Assembly (NCBI GenBank): GCA_902362805.1
Contig: CABIXY010000002.1
Span: 186,001-250,000, forward strand
Direction: 5' to 3'
Length of the DNA stretch: 64,000 nt
DNA from: Eubacteriaceae bacterium
Lineage (GTDB): Bacteria; Bacillota; Clostridia; Peptostreptococcales; Anaerovoracaceae
Positions 34,672 through 43,754 of the stretch are shown here, in pieces (position 1 is the stretch's first letter; every line of letters starts with the position of its first letter). The translations under genes and the position numbers were made by a program. A model generated the notes under the pieces. That model was given only the letters and a program-made list of their open reading frames with translations, searched no databases and was not told where the DNA came from.

Positions 34672-35133
34672 ATGAATTTACTGAACGACAAGCGTGGCCT
34701 TTCGCGTCTGGAACTTTTCTGTATCGTGGGGATCACCCTGGCATTAGTGTTCCTCGCCTACAAAGGCATCCTCTATTATCACAACAGCATGGCGAAGGGC
34801 AATGACAGTCTCAAGGTCAATTCGGCGGAGTCTGTTGCAGCCATGAATCTGACTACCGCGGGTTGTGTCATCAACGGTTGTGAGGGCAGTTTTGATGAGC
34901 CTTGCGAGCACATGGACAAAGACGGTTATACCACAGGCTATTATGATGCCGTAAAGAAAAAGATCTTTGCTGACAACTCATCTGGTTACAACGAATACAC
35001 AGAGATGAAAATCGGTAGTGAAGTGTACAGAGGCGAGCGGAATACCATGGTTATCAAAGTGCGAGGGAAAGAAGACAAAATCGTTCTTAGCTGGGTGCCG
35101 TCAAAAGAACAGGAAAGATCCAAGCACAAATAA
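34672..35133 (+). CDS. Divergent pilin-like protein
   Basis: 153 residues. MNLLNDKRG|LSRLELFCIVGI keeps the glycine, a +5 glutamate and the hydrophobic helix of a prepilin, but leucine replaces phenylalanine at +1. The helix is followed by a soluble domain with four cysteines (TAGCVINGCEGSF, EPCEH and others absent from the major pilins). Twelve nt after pilin 3, with an SD GAGGAG, so in the same transcript. Probably a minor pilin; PilD should still accept G|L poorly or fully, untested. Confidence 0.75.
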   Translation: MNLLNDKRGLSRLELFCIVGITLALVFLAYKGILYYHNSMAKGNDSLKVNSAESVAAMNLTTAGCVINGCEGSFDEPCEHMDKDGYTTGYYDAVKKKIFADNSSGYNEYTEMKIGSEVYRGERNTMVIKVRGKEDKIVLSWVPSKEQERSKHK

Positions 35134-35165
35134 ACAAAACTGTTCACGATGATTTTGTGCTTTTT
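35122..35165 (+). terminator. Terminator after the pilin cluster
   Basis: AAGCACAAA (35122-35130) / TTTGTGCTT (35154-35162), then T-rich. The left arm overlaps the last codons of the preceding gene. It separates pilin genes from pilD-pilMNO. Confidence 0.7.
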
Positions 35166-35467
35166 GAAGTTTTTTGCAGATTTGACATAACTTTCTGAGG
35201 TAGAAAGCAGGATTTCTGTGAATGAAGAGACAAAATTAGCAAAGAAAATACTAAAAAATAGAATTTGGTTATTTTAATCAGATGACACACAGCAAATCAT
35301 GCGGTAACAGTAGCAAAAAATAACCAGGATGGCAAATTTCGAAAGGAATTTGCGCGGGCGCTCGATGAATTTATGTCAAATAAGCAAAAACATCCCCAAA
35401 AACATAAAAACATCGTGGAAACCGCAGCGAACATTTAGCAGACCAATCCAGGAGGAGACAATCAAGC
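35134..35467 (+). other. 334-nt gap before pilD
   Basis: After the terminator the region is AT-rich. It holds a TTGACA near 35183 without a good -10 and a short CTTTCT/AGAAAG hairpin. About 35286-35437 is an open, protein-like stretch (GKFRKEFARALDEFMSNKQ) with no start codon or SD except an internal ATG. I see no definite gene; it may be a decayed coding fragment. Confidence 0.5.
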
Positions 35468-36247
35468 GTGAACATAGAAGAAAACACCTTTTTAACAGTT
35501 TACATATTTGTGGTAGCGGCCATCTTTGGAGCTGTCTTCGGCAGTTTTATCAACTGCATGGCGTGGAGAATCGCTCATGATGAGAGCGTTCTGAAGGGCA
35601 GAAGTCACTGTGCCCTCTGCGGCCACCCGCTGGGAGCGGCAGACTTAGTGCCGGTGTTCAGCTACCTGTTTCTCAGAGGCAGATGCAGATACTGCAAAAA
35701 AAAGATTTCACCTCGTTACGTGGCAGTGGAGCTGGTAATGGCAATTGTTTTTATTCTGACAGCGTGGAGATTCGGTTTGTCGCTGCAGACCTTGTGGATC
35801 TGCGGCTTGGCATGCATGCTGATGGCATTGTCCCTGGTGGACTTGGAGACCTATACGATTCCTGACCGCTTCATCATTGCCGGAATTCTATGGTACTTTG
35901 GCGTACTGCTCTTTACAGATGACTGGAAAGCTGAACTTCTTTCCGGCTTGGCGGGAGGTCTTTCTATCGGCGTGGGCATGCTGCTCCTGTCCATTCTATT
36001 CGACAAAGTGACAGGCAAAGAAAGCCTGGGTGGAGGCGATATTAAACTGTTCTTTATGACAGGTCTGTACTTGGGACCATGGGTGGGACTTTTTAACTTG
36101 ATTCTGTCTTGTATCATCGGAATCGGTTTTGTTCTGTGCATGGGACAAAAGCGAATTCCCTTTGGACCGGCCATTTCCCTGGCGGTTTTAATCAGCGCTT
36201 TGGTGGGAAATGATGTGGTAAATTGGTACCTGGGGCTGTTTGTTTAG
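35468..36247 (+). CDS. pilD: Prepilin peptidase / N-methyltransferase PilD
   Basis: 259-residue A24 aspartic protease, polytopic. The N-terminal DiS_P_DiS domain carries the tetracysteine zinc site (CALCGHPL and CRYCKKK). The catalytic aspartates are in LVDLETYTIPD and GGGDIKLF. It cleaves after the glycine of prepilins and methylates the new N-terminus; its substrates are the prepilin genes around it. GTG start with GGAGGAG 11-12 nt upstream. Confidence 0.94.
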   Translation: MNIEENTFLTVYIFVVAAIFGAVFGSFINCMAWRIAHDESVLKGRSHCALCGHPLGAADLVPVFSYLFLRGRCRYCKKKISPRYVAVELVMAIVFILTAWRFGLSLQTLWICGLACMLMALSLVDLETYTIPDRFIIAGILWYFGVLLFTDDWKAELLSGLAGGLSIGVGMLLLSILFDKVTGKESLGGGDIKLFFMTGLYLGPWVGLFNLILSCIIGIGFVLCMGQKRIPFGPAISLAVLISALVGNDVVNWYLGLFV

Positions 36248-36283
36248 TTCGGAATTCATTCTATAAATAAATGAGGAAAAAAT

Positions 36284-37288
36284 ATGGCAAAGAAAAAAAT
36301 ATTGGGCATCGAGATCGGCAATTGCCGCCTGAAGATCGCAGTCTGTTCCGATTACAATCTGGAGCGGTTGATTACAGCGGACCTGCCTGACAATCTGGTA
36401 CAGGAGGATGAAATTGTATCCTGGGATGCCATGGCAGAATTCATTAAAGAAGTAATCAAAGAGAATAAAATTTCTGTGAAAAGTACAGCGGTGGTGATAC
36501 CAGAAAAGCTAGTTTACACCAAACATGTAGTCATGCCGGCTATGACTGTGGACCAGCTAAAAGTGAACCTGCCTTATGAGTTTCACGATTACATAACAGA
36601 AGAAAAGGATAAGTATTTCTATGACTATGCGGTGATGAACAAGACTTTTGATGACGATGGAAATCTCACGGAGATGGAATTAATGGCAGTAGCGATCCTC
36701 AAAGAGACGGTTAATCAATACAAGACCATGTTCCGCCGTGCTGGACTGCGTCTCAATTTAGTTGCACCGGATTATTGCGCCATCCGCAATATCATCAAAG
36801 ACTACGAAGAAGTTAACGATCTGAAGGAGCCGGGGGATTATGCCGTGTTGGATATCGGCCACAAGACCGTAAAACTCTACTTTTTCACAAAAGGAGAATA
36901 TGAGATTACCCGCGTAATGGAAGCAGGCTGTGAAGAAATCGACAGGCATATTGCCGAAAATCTCAATGTGGAGGAACACATCGCACGCATCTACAAGGAG
37001 ACAAACAAGGACGATATCCTTCATGAACCGGGCTGTGAGGAGATTTACAGCCAGATGGCCATAGAAGTCATGCGAGTTCTGAACTTCTACAACTTCAACC
37101 ATCCAGACAACGGATTAGACGCTCTTTATTACTGCGGCGGGGGTTCTCTGATCACGCCTTTGATCGATGCCATTGCAGGAGCCACGGAAGTGAAAGTAGT
37201 CAGCTTAGACAATCTGCTGACTGACAAATACGAAGATACGACAAAGATTTTGCAGGGGCCGCAGGCCTTAGGCATTACATGGGAATAG
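36284..37288 (+). CDS. pilM: Pilus assembly protein PilM
   Basis: 334 residues, FtsA/actin-like ATPase fold: phosphate-1 ILGIEIGNCRLKIAV at the N-terminus, phosphate-2 YAVLDIGHKTVKLYF (near 187-200) and an adenosine-type GGGSLI near the end. It sits at the cytoplasmic face and binds the PilN N-terminus. SD AGGAAAAA is weak. Twelve nt before the pilN start. Confidence 0.88.
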   Translation: MAKKKILGIEIGNCRLKIAVCSDYNLERLITADLPDNLVQEDEIVSWDAMAEFIKEVIKENKISVKSTAVVIPEKLVYTKHVVMPAMTVDQLKVNLPYEFHDYITEEKDKYFYDYAVMNKTFDDDGNLTEMELMAVAILKETVNQYKTMFRRAGLRLNLVAPDYCAIRNIIKDYEEVNDLKEPGDYAVLDIGHKTVKLYFFTKGEYEITRVMEAGCEEIDRHIAENLNVEEHIARIYKETNKDDILHEPGCEEIYSQMAIEVMRVLNFYNFNHPDNGLDALYYCGGGSLITPLIDAIAGATEVKVVSLDNLLTDKYEDTTKILQGPQALGITWE

Positions 37289-37300
37289 GAGGTGTTATTT

Positions 37301-37888
37301 GTGAGCAGACTGAATCAGCCCATCGGCAAAGTAAGATATCCAGATAAGACTTCCATCAACCTTTTGATGCAGGATAAAAGCGTAAGGGATCCGAAGTTCC
37401 AGATAATTCTCTTTGTGTTATTCGCATTGATTCTCGCCCTTTTTGTCAAATTCATGGTTATCGACAAACTGGCGGAAGCTTATGAAGCGGAGAAGGCTTA
37501 TACGCAGATGCAGACACAGATTGACCAGCTGAGAGCATCCAACGAAAAATATGACCAGGTCAGGGAAGAATATAGCCATTACGGCAACGGCTACCTCAAT
37601 GACGAAGAAAAAGCGGAGCAGGATCGCATGGCTATGATGAGAGTGATTAAAAGCAATGTGATAACGAAATCTGAAATCCAGTCTGTGGAGATTTCGGGTA
37701 ATGTTGCGACGTTGACCATAGATAACATCAGACTGAGGACGGTTTCAGACATTGTCGCTTCTTTGGAAAAAGATGATCGTGTATCCTTTGTAACTGTTTC
37801 TACGGCAGGAACCAACACGGATTCTAATGCGATGGTGACTGCAACCGTGATTATCAATTTTATTCCGAACGGAGGTGAGCAGCAATGA
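37301..37888 (+). CDS. pilN: Pilus assembly protein PilN
   Basis: 195 residues. A conserved-type cytoplasmic N-terminal segment with INLL (KTSINLLMQD), the PilM-binding motif, then one transmembrane helix (about 40-57), a coiled coil and a ferredoxin-like periplasmic-side domain. GTG start at 37301, because AGGAGGTG overlaps an alternative upstream GTG. Stop overlaps pilO by 4 nt. Confidence 0.85.
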   Translation: MSRLNQPIGKVRYPDKTSINLLMQDKSVRDPKFQIILFVLFALILALFVKFMVIDKLAEAYEAEKAYTQMQTQIDQLRASNEKYDQVREEYSHYGNGYLNDEEKAEQDRMAMMRVIKSNVITKSEIQSVEISGNVATLTIDNIRLRTVSDIVASLEKDDRVSFVTVSTAGTNTDSNAMVTATVIINFIPNGGEQQ

Positions 37889-38487
37889 TGAGCCGTGAGT
37901 TTACCAGCCGTGAAAAGATTCTTCTTTTGGTTCTCTGTGTGCTGCTTCTGGGCATCGCCTACTATGAATTCATTATCAAAGACGTGGACGAAACCATCAA
38001 AAAGTACGACACCGAAGATTTGGAAACGGAGCTTTTGATTGAGCAGACCAGGGCGCAGAGCATCATGGATATGGAAGCCGAGATGAAAAACGCCAAGGAC
38101 CAGACGGGCAGCGTGGTGGCTAGCTACAACAATATAAAAAATGAAATCAGCGCGCTGAACGATATTTTCAGTGCAGCTTCTACCTATAACTTTGACTTCA
38201 GCCAGGCCATCAAAGATGGGGACGCTGTGCGCAGAGACATCAGCGTCAGCTTTACAGCGGGCAGCTATAATACGACAGAGTCTATTATAGCAAAGCTGCA
38301 CGGCTGCAAATACAGATGTCTCATCAGGAACATCAGCATCAACACCAGTTCTGGTGAAGGCATCAGTTCTGGCGAAGTCAGCGTCAGCATGACTGTGACT
38401 TTCTTTGAGACCATGTATAATGCAAATACCACAGACGGATTGGAAGAGAACAAAGATGAGGGGAAGACTACAGCGAAAACTAAATAA
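37885..38487 (+). CDS. pilO: Pilus assembly protein PilO
   Basis: 200 residues. One N-terminal helix (about 11-28), a coiled coil (about 35-85) and a small alpha/beta domain, the architecture of PilO, which pairs with PilN. Poorly conserved family; position after pilN is the main support. The next gene begins inside its last codons. Confidence 0.82.
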   Translation: MMSREFTSREKILLLVLCVLLLGIAYYEFIIKDVDETIKKYDTEDLETELLIEQTRAQSIMDMEAEMKNAKDQTGSVVASYNNIKNEISALNDIFSAASTYNFDFSQAIKDGDAVRRDISVSFTAGSYNTTESIIAKLHGCKYRCLIRNISINTSSGEGISSGEVSVSMTVTFFETMYNANTTDGLEENKDEGKTTAKTK

Positions 38488-41400
38488 CAAGAGCGGATTC
38501 ACCCTTGCTGAGACCTTAGTGGCCTTGGCCATTTCAATCATTCTTCTCGCCATTACCATGGTCGGCATCCTGCACTACTACAAGAACATGAAGCTGACGG
38601 AAATGGACAATACGGCGAAGGAAATCTTTATTGCGGCTCAAAATCATCTGACCGCGGCGGACGCATCGGGGGAGCTGAAGCGGTACAGAGAGAAGGCGCT
38701 GGATGACACAGATACTTCTGTAAAAAAAGAAGCCCTGGGGACTTTGATAAAGGAGAAGCCTAAGGACGTGCCTGACGGGATCAATTGGCCGGCAGATAAT
38801 AAAGAATACTATTATATAGAATACAATATACCTAGTGGGACTACAGGGAATTTAGAAGGAAGCATATTGCAGTATATGTTTCCTTTTGGTGCCATTGACG
38901 AAACCATCAGAGCCGATGGCAGATATATCATCGAGTACAACGTGGAGACGGCCACCGTGTACGGGGTCTTTTATGCTGAGGAGGATGTGGATTTTAGCTA
39001 TTTAGATATCCTCACATTAGATAAGAACGGTGGAAGAGCGGATACTGCAGACGGCAGACATACGAGACGAGACTACGATGCAGGCATCATCGGCTATTAC
39101 GGCGGGGCGATGGCGGGGAACCTGCTATCCGGTCCGACCTCTGATTTGCAAATGGACATTGAAAATAAAGATACTCTGAAAGTCACGGTCATCGACCCTA
39201 ATTATTTCAATAAGGCGACAGATGGAACAAGCACGCTTCAGACCCATCTGACATTATATGTAAAAGGAAAAGACAGCGGCAACGAAGTGAAATTTACGCT
39301 GGACTTGGCTGACGGTGCCAATCCTGAGAAGAAAGACAAAAATAAAGATCTCTGGTGGGATGTTGAGACTGTTGAATTGAAAGAACTTATCAGCGGGAAA
39401 GAGGGTAAAGGATTAAAGTATACGATTACTTTAGACGATCTCACGCGGCCGGGCGGTCATTTTGCCGATCTTTTCCCGACTTTGATGCCGGGAGAAGACA
39501 TCATCGTAAAGGTGGTGAGCGCAAGTTCAACCGCATTGGCTACAGTGAGAGAAGCTGAAGACATGTGCAACAGCCTGTTTGCCGCACGAAAAGATGGGAC
39601 TGAGAGTGATGGCTTTAAGGTGTCTACCGCATCCATCAGTTCTATCCGTCATTTGCAGAATCTGGATCCTAAAGTTTCAGGTGTGCCTGTAGACAGGGGG
39701 ACAGTCAGAGATAAGACTGGCAAAGAATTGTATAAGATAGAATATCTGGTTACCAAAGCTTCTTTGATTTCCGATATGAATTGGGAAGAGTTCTTTGGAA
39801 AAAAAGGTGATGTAAAATCTGTATATAAGCCTGGACTGAAGGAAGATGCGCCAAAAGATACCGGATGGTTAGCAGAAGAAAGCTTTTATGGAATTTATAA
39901 TAAAAATCTGGTAGAGATCAAAGGTAATGGTAAAACGATATCCAACGTGCAGATTATAAATAAATCGGTAGATGAAGATTTAACGTTGGATAATACCACT
40001 GCTTTTAATGCTGGTCTTCTGCGATTTGTTGATTCGGATACGTTTACTGTGACAAATCTTACCTTAAAGGACTTTACTGTAAGTGCTGACAGGAATGCCA
40101 GCATGCTCATTGCAGATGTTGCAGAAGGAAAGAGTGTAACGTTGACGAATATCCTAGTTGACGGCGGCACTGTGAAATCAAATAAAGGAAGAGGAAATGC
40201 AGGCGGGCTCATCGGATATACGGGGAGCAAGGTTACCGTAACCAATAGTGCGGTCGTAATCAAATCCGTTGGATCTGGAGGCAGACTATCAAATGTGTAC
40301 GCAGGTGATGCAGGCGGACTGATTGGCGAAATTAATAAATGCAGCGATAGCGTGATTGAGAATTGTTATACAGGCGGACAGACGGTTGATGGGAAATATG
40401 AGACTGGAGATGCAGATGTATATAACGTCTATGGAAGAGACGGCGCTGGTGGTCTGGTAGGAAAGATCAAATGCAATAATATGCAAATTAAAAATTCATA
40501 CAGCACTTGTTCTGTGTATATCGGTGTTACTCCCGAAATGCCCGGTAAAGGAGCGGCCGGAGGATTGGTCGGCAAGGGTAAAACTGCGATTATGTATAGC
40601 AATTGCTATGCGACAGGTCTTATAAAGGGAGGTTCAGAACAGATTGTTGGAACCTTTGTAGGTCAAAGCAATGGTTTTGATAGTTATGTTGATGGATGCT
40701 GCTATCTTACAGGAATCAATGACGGTTCTGTAAAGGTTGTAGGAGAAGGTCAGAAAGGAAGTTCTATTCAGTCAAAGAGCTACGATGAGATGAAAAGTAT
40801 TCATACAGATATTGAGTCGTACCCAAAAGACAAGGCATTGGATAGCCAGACTTATCCGTTCCGAACTGTGAACGCAGTAGGTGCAAAGGATAAAATCAAC
40901 ACCAAGGGCGTCCATTATGGAGACTGGCCTCTGGAAGAAGAAAAAGAAGTATACGGAGGGAAATTATTCGCATATAGAGAGAAAGTAACTGTGGATAGGA
41001 AGACACAGGATTCCTGGTATCTGGTTGATGTATCAGTAGGTAAGGATGGTGTAATAACCGAAAAAAAAGATCAGTACCTGATTAAGAATAAAGAATCGTA
41101 TACAGAAAGTTATAGTTATGGATTTCTGATTGATGAAGAAAACGATGAACAATTCGAAAGTCAGTTTAAAGGAGAAATAGTTAAATTCGTTGGTGATACT
41201 AAAAATCCTGAACTTGTTACAATTGATGGTAAAAAATATAAGTATTATCAGGTAAAATCTGATGCAGAACGAGATGAGTCTGGCTTTGTAACAACACTGC
41301 AATGGAAGCTGACGAATAAAGGAGATGGAGAAACGATACAGTTCACCTTCAACCCGGATTTTGGCTGTGCAATTGAGGCAAAAGCAAATAAGAATAAACT

Positions 41401-42655
41401 GGGTACAAGTGCCCATCCGTATGAAATTCGAAGTGATAAGCAGCTGAGAAACATTGCCACAAGTAAATTCGCTGATTCTTACAACGATAAGGAATTCATT
41501 CAATCTTTAGATATTAACTTGACAAATGAAAACTTCAAACCTTTTGGCGGGGATAAGGGATTTGCTGGAAAATATAATGCATTGTATAGAGATGAGCAGG
41601 GCTACGAGATAAATAACTTTAGGCAGAATATTAGTGGCAAAAATGTAAAAGCCGGACTGATTACTGAAATCGGCAGTACCGGAAAAGTGTTTTATATCAC
41701 TTTGCATGGAAAAATTACAGCAAAAGAGTCTTACCTTGAATCTATTGGAAGTCTGACAGGCGTGTTGCGTGGCACAGCGAAAGGTTGTTATTCAGATGTA
41801 TCTTTAGAGGTCCACAATGATAACGATTACAGCGGCAATATTGGAGGTATGTTCGGTAATATATCAGGAGGAGCTAAAGCAGAGGATTGCCATTATATGA
41901 CAGTCGACACAAGTTCAATTGCCGAACCTTTCAACACCCATAACAGTGTTCCGAAAAAGATTAATATCGGTGGATTAGTCGGCTACAACTCTGGTGAGAT
42001 TGTTAATTCATCAGCAGAAGTTAAAATTACACCTGCAGAAACTAATTCAGGAAACCAGGAAATTGGCATCGGCGGATTTGTAGGCAAGAACATAAACTTG
42101 GGAAAGATTGACAATTGTTGGTCAAAAGTCTCATATTCTGTGAGCAGTGTAGTAGAAAAGGCATACTTTGGTGGCTTTGCGGGAATTATTTCTGGAGATG
42201 CAAAGATTACAGATTCATATGCCATACTCAATTGGTGGCCAACGTTGCCTTATGGTGCCTTTGTAGGAAAAAACGGGATGACCACTAACGATTCTGGTAT
42301 TGTAAAGAATTGTCATGCTGTAATAACGGATTACTATAACTCAATGAACGCAAATAATACGCTTTCCTTCATCGATGAAAATTCGTTGAAAGGAGATGCA
42401 AATTGTTACATGTACCGCAATGGAAATAGTAGCGAACGAGGCGTGACTTATATCTCTGATTCAAATAATTATAAGGTCTTGGCAACGTTTAAAAATTTTG
42501 ACGAGTCTATTTGGGAAGTGGTTAACGGTAAGTATCCGACCTTAATTGCAAACCCGGAACCTAAAGCCTCTAAAGCAAAGGCACAGTCCATATTCAAGAG
42601 GTCTTTGGAAGAGAACCTGCAGCCTAAGATTGATGCTAAATTAAACCAAGAATAA
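38456..42655 (+). CDS. Giant prepilin-headed protein with GLUG repeats (candidate pilus tip adhesin)
   Basis: 1,399 residues from the ATG at 38456; a longer ATG start at 38405 is less likely. The N-terminus NNKSG|FTLAETLVALAISI is a complete prepilin signal: cleavage after Gly14, glutamate at +5, hydrophobic helix 15-38. A long extracellular part follows, with two GLUG-repeat blocks, about residues 520-770 (GGLIG near 582 and 619, GGLVG near 665 and 702) and about 1090-1330 (GGLVG near 1172, GGFVG near 1205, GGFAG near 1239). Between them is a lysine-rich beta domain. There is no sortase motif and no second membrane anchor. It is about ten times the length of the normal pilins. It overlaps pilO by 32 nt, so it belongs to the pilus operon. 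Adhesin function is inferred. Confidence 0.88.
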   Translation: MRGRLQRKLNNKSGFTLAETLVALAISIILLAITMVGILHYYKNMKLTEMDNTAKEIFIAAQNHLTAADASGELKRYREKALDDTDTSVKKEALGTLIKEKPKDVPDGINWPADNKEYYYIEYNIPSGTTGNLEGSILQYMFPFGAIDETIRADGRYIIEYNVETATVYGVFYAEEDVDFSYLDILTLDKNGGRADTADGRHTRRDYDAGIIGYYGGAMAGNLLSGPTSDLQMDIENKDTLKVTVIDPNYFNKATDGTSTLQTHLTLYVKGKDSGNEVKFTLDLADGANPEKKDKNKDLWWDVETVELKELISGKEGKGLKYTITLDDLTRPGGHFADLFPTLMPGEDIIVKVVSASSTALATVREAEDMCNSLFAARKDGTESDGFKVSTASISSIRHLQNLDPKVSGVPVDRGTVRDKTGKELYKIEYLVTKASLISDMNWEEFFGKKGDVKSVYKPGLKEDAPKDTGWLAEESFYGIYNKNLVEIKGNGKTISNVQIINKSVDEDLTLDNTTAFNAGLLRFVDSDTFTVTNLTLKDFTVSADRNASMLIADVAEGKSVTLTNILVDGGTVKSNKGRGNAGGLIGYTGSKVTVTNSAVVIKSVGSGGRLSNVYAGDAGGLIGEINKCSDSVIENCYTGGQTVDGKYETGDADVYNVYGRDGAGGLVGKIKCNNMQIKNSYSTCSVYIGVTPEMPGKGAAGGLVGKGKTAIMYSNCYATGLIKGGSEQIVGTFVGQSNGFDSYVDGCCYLTGINDGSVKVVGEGQKGSSIQSKSYDEMKSIHTDIESYPKDKALDSQTYPFRTVNAVGAKDKINTKGVHYGDWPLEEEKEVYGGKLFAYREKVTVDRKTQDSWYLVDVSVGKDGVITEKKDQYLIKNKESYTESYSYGFLIDEENDEQFESQFKGEIVKFVGDTKNPELVTIDGKKYKYYQVKSDAERDESGFVTTLQWKLTNKGDGETIQFTFNPDFGCAIEAKANKNKLGTSAHPYEIRSDKQLRNIATSKFADSYNDKEFIQSLDINLTNENFKPFGGDKGFAGKYNALYRDEQGYEINNFRQNISGKNVKAGLITEIGSTGKVFYITLHGKITAKESYLESIGSLTGVLRGTAKGCYSDVSLEVHNDNDYSGNIGGMFGNISGGAKAEDCHYMTVDTSSIAEPFNTHNSVPKKINIGGLVGYNSGEIVNSSAEVKITPAETNSGNQEIGIGGFVGKNINLGKIDNCWSKVSYSVSSVVEKAYFGGFAGIISGDAKITDSYAILNWWPTLPYGAFVGKNGMTTNDSGIVKNCHAVITDYYNSMNANNTLSFIDENSLKGDANCYMYRNGNSSERGVTYISDSNNYKVLATFKNFDESIWEVVNGKYPTLIANPEPKASKAKAQSIFKRSLEENLQPKIDAKLNQE

Positions 42656-42658
42656 CTT

Positions 42659-42700
42659 AAAAGTACTGCTGGCCGTTAGATGGTCACGCAGTACTTTTTT
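42659..42700 (+). terminator. Terminator of the pilus operon
   Basis: An 11-bp stem AAAAGTACTGC (42659-42669) / GCAGTACTTTT (42688-42698), followed by Ts. It also serves the convergent Rpn gene, whose A/T-rich complement gives a run on the other strand. Confidence 0.92.
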
Positions 42701-42712
42701 AGCTAATCGTGT

Positions 42713-43528
42713 TTATAACTTTTCAATCTCTTCCACAGCCAAACCTGTAATCTTGGCAATCATGGAGATCTCGATGCCTTCGCGCTTCATCTTTCTGGCA
42801 TTTTCTGTACGCTCTTCGCTTTTGCCCTGATTTTTACCCTCGGCAAATGCTTTTTCCTGCTCCAACCGCATCTGTTCTTCCAATGTCATCAGTCTCCGCC
42901 TCCATTCTGAAGTGTTAAAATCCTTCACCCGGTGATGAAGTGATTGAATAAAGGTATCATCCTCCGGTACCTCCATTTTGTTAACATAGTCGAAAAAGGA
43001 CATCAGTTCAGGTGGGGTATTTTCCTTCGGACTCGTTGTATTCACTACTATTTTATAGGAGTCATCGCCGTATGGCAAGTTGTTTTTGCAGTCGTAATTT
43101 TGGAAAGTGTAGACCGCCTGCTCCTTGCCATAGTAATCATAAGTGCAGATGAAGATGACGTAGCTGTGTTTTAACTCACTGTATTTTGTGCCCTGTTTAA
43201 TCTGGTTGATATCCATGGCGCTGGAATAATATCTTCCGCGCAAGGGCAGATCTGCGTCGCTTCCATTTTGCATTTCCACATCGAACCAGCTGTCATCTCC
43301 TTCGAACAGGACATCGAGGCGGACATTTCTGGAGATGATGCCGGTGATAATCGTCTTCTGCATGTTGGTATTGGAGCCTTCGCAAAGACGCAGGTCGCGT
43401 ATCTTCTTATGGGGGAATATCCTTTCCAGGAGGCAACGACATAATTCCTGATCCTGCATGACGAGACCGAACATCAAATCTTCCTTAATGGTGAACTGGA
43501 TATTTTCGGTGTGTTTCTTCGTAGACAT
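42713..43528 (-). CDS. Rpn family PD-(D/E)XK nuclease
   Basis: 271 residues of the Rpn/PDDEXK-transposase family (recombination-promoting nuclease). The N-terminus DLMFGLVMQDQELCRCLLERIF, the D-V-L-F and WFDVEMQ nuclease core (D...ExQ) and RGRYYSSAMD are typical, as is the C-terminal charged helix rich in K/E with A-x-G-x-x-x-G-x-x. Such genes are numerous and mobile-like in Clostridia. They cleave DNA and promote RecA-independent recombination in E. coli. SD AAAGGA before the ATG. Sits convergent to the pilus operon. Confidence 0.88.
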   Translation of the reverse strand: MSTKKHTENIQFTIKEDLMFGLVMQDQELCRCLLERIFPHKKIRDLRLCEGSNTNMQKTIITGIISRNVRLDVLFEGDDSWFDVEMQNGSDADLPLRGRYYSSAMDINQIKQGTKYSELKHSYVIFICTYDYYGKEQAVYTFQNYDCKNNLPYGDDSYKIVVNTTSPKENTPPELMSFFDYVNKMEVPEDDTFIQSLHHRVKDFNTSEWRRRLMTLEEQMRLEQEKAFAEGKNQGKSEERTENARKMKREGIEISMIAKITGLAVEEIEKL

Positions 43529-43693
43529 AGCATTTCCTTTCTGTAATAATTAGAAAAATATAACTGTAAAAATATGGATGAATCCATTATACGATAAAAG
43601 GAAATAAATGTAAATAAAATATCGAAAATAAAAATATAAAATTTCAACTGTATATATTTCAAAAATCCCAAAAAATTTTAGAATTTCCCCATC

Positions 43694-43722
43694 TTGGAAA
43701 GCGGAGTTTTCTATGATAGAAT
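43694..43722 (+). promoter_or_regulatory. Promoter for the second MATE gene
   Basis: TTGGAA (43694-43699), a 17-nt spacer and TAGAAT (43717-43722), 33 nt before the ATG. The rest of the 226-nt gap is AT-rich with no gene. Confidence 0.6.
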
Positions 43723-43754
43723 ATCTCTTAAGACTTTAGTATGAGGGAGAATGT

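Noticed and set aside
37591-38568. 325-codon minus-strand frame
   Set aside because: Covers pilN, pilO and the start of the giant prepilin, all of which have coherent features on the plus strand.
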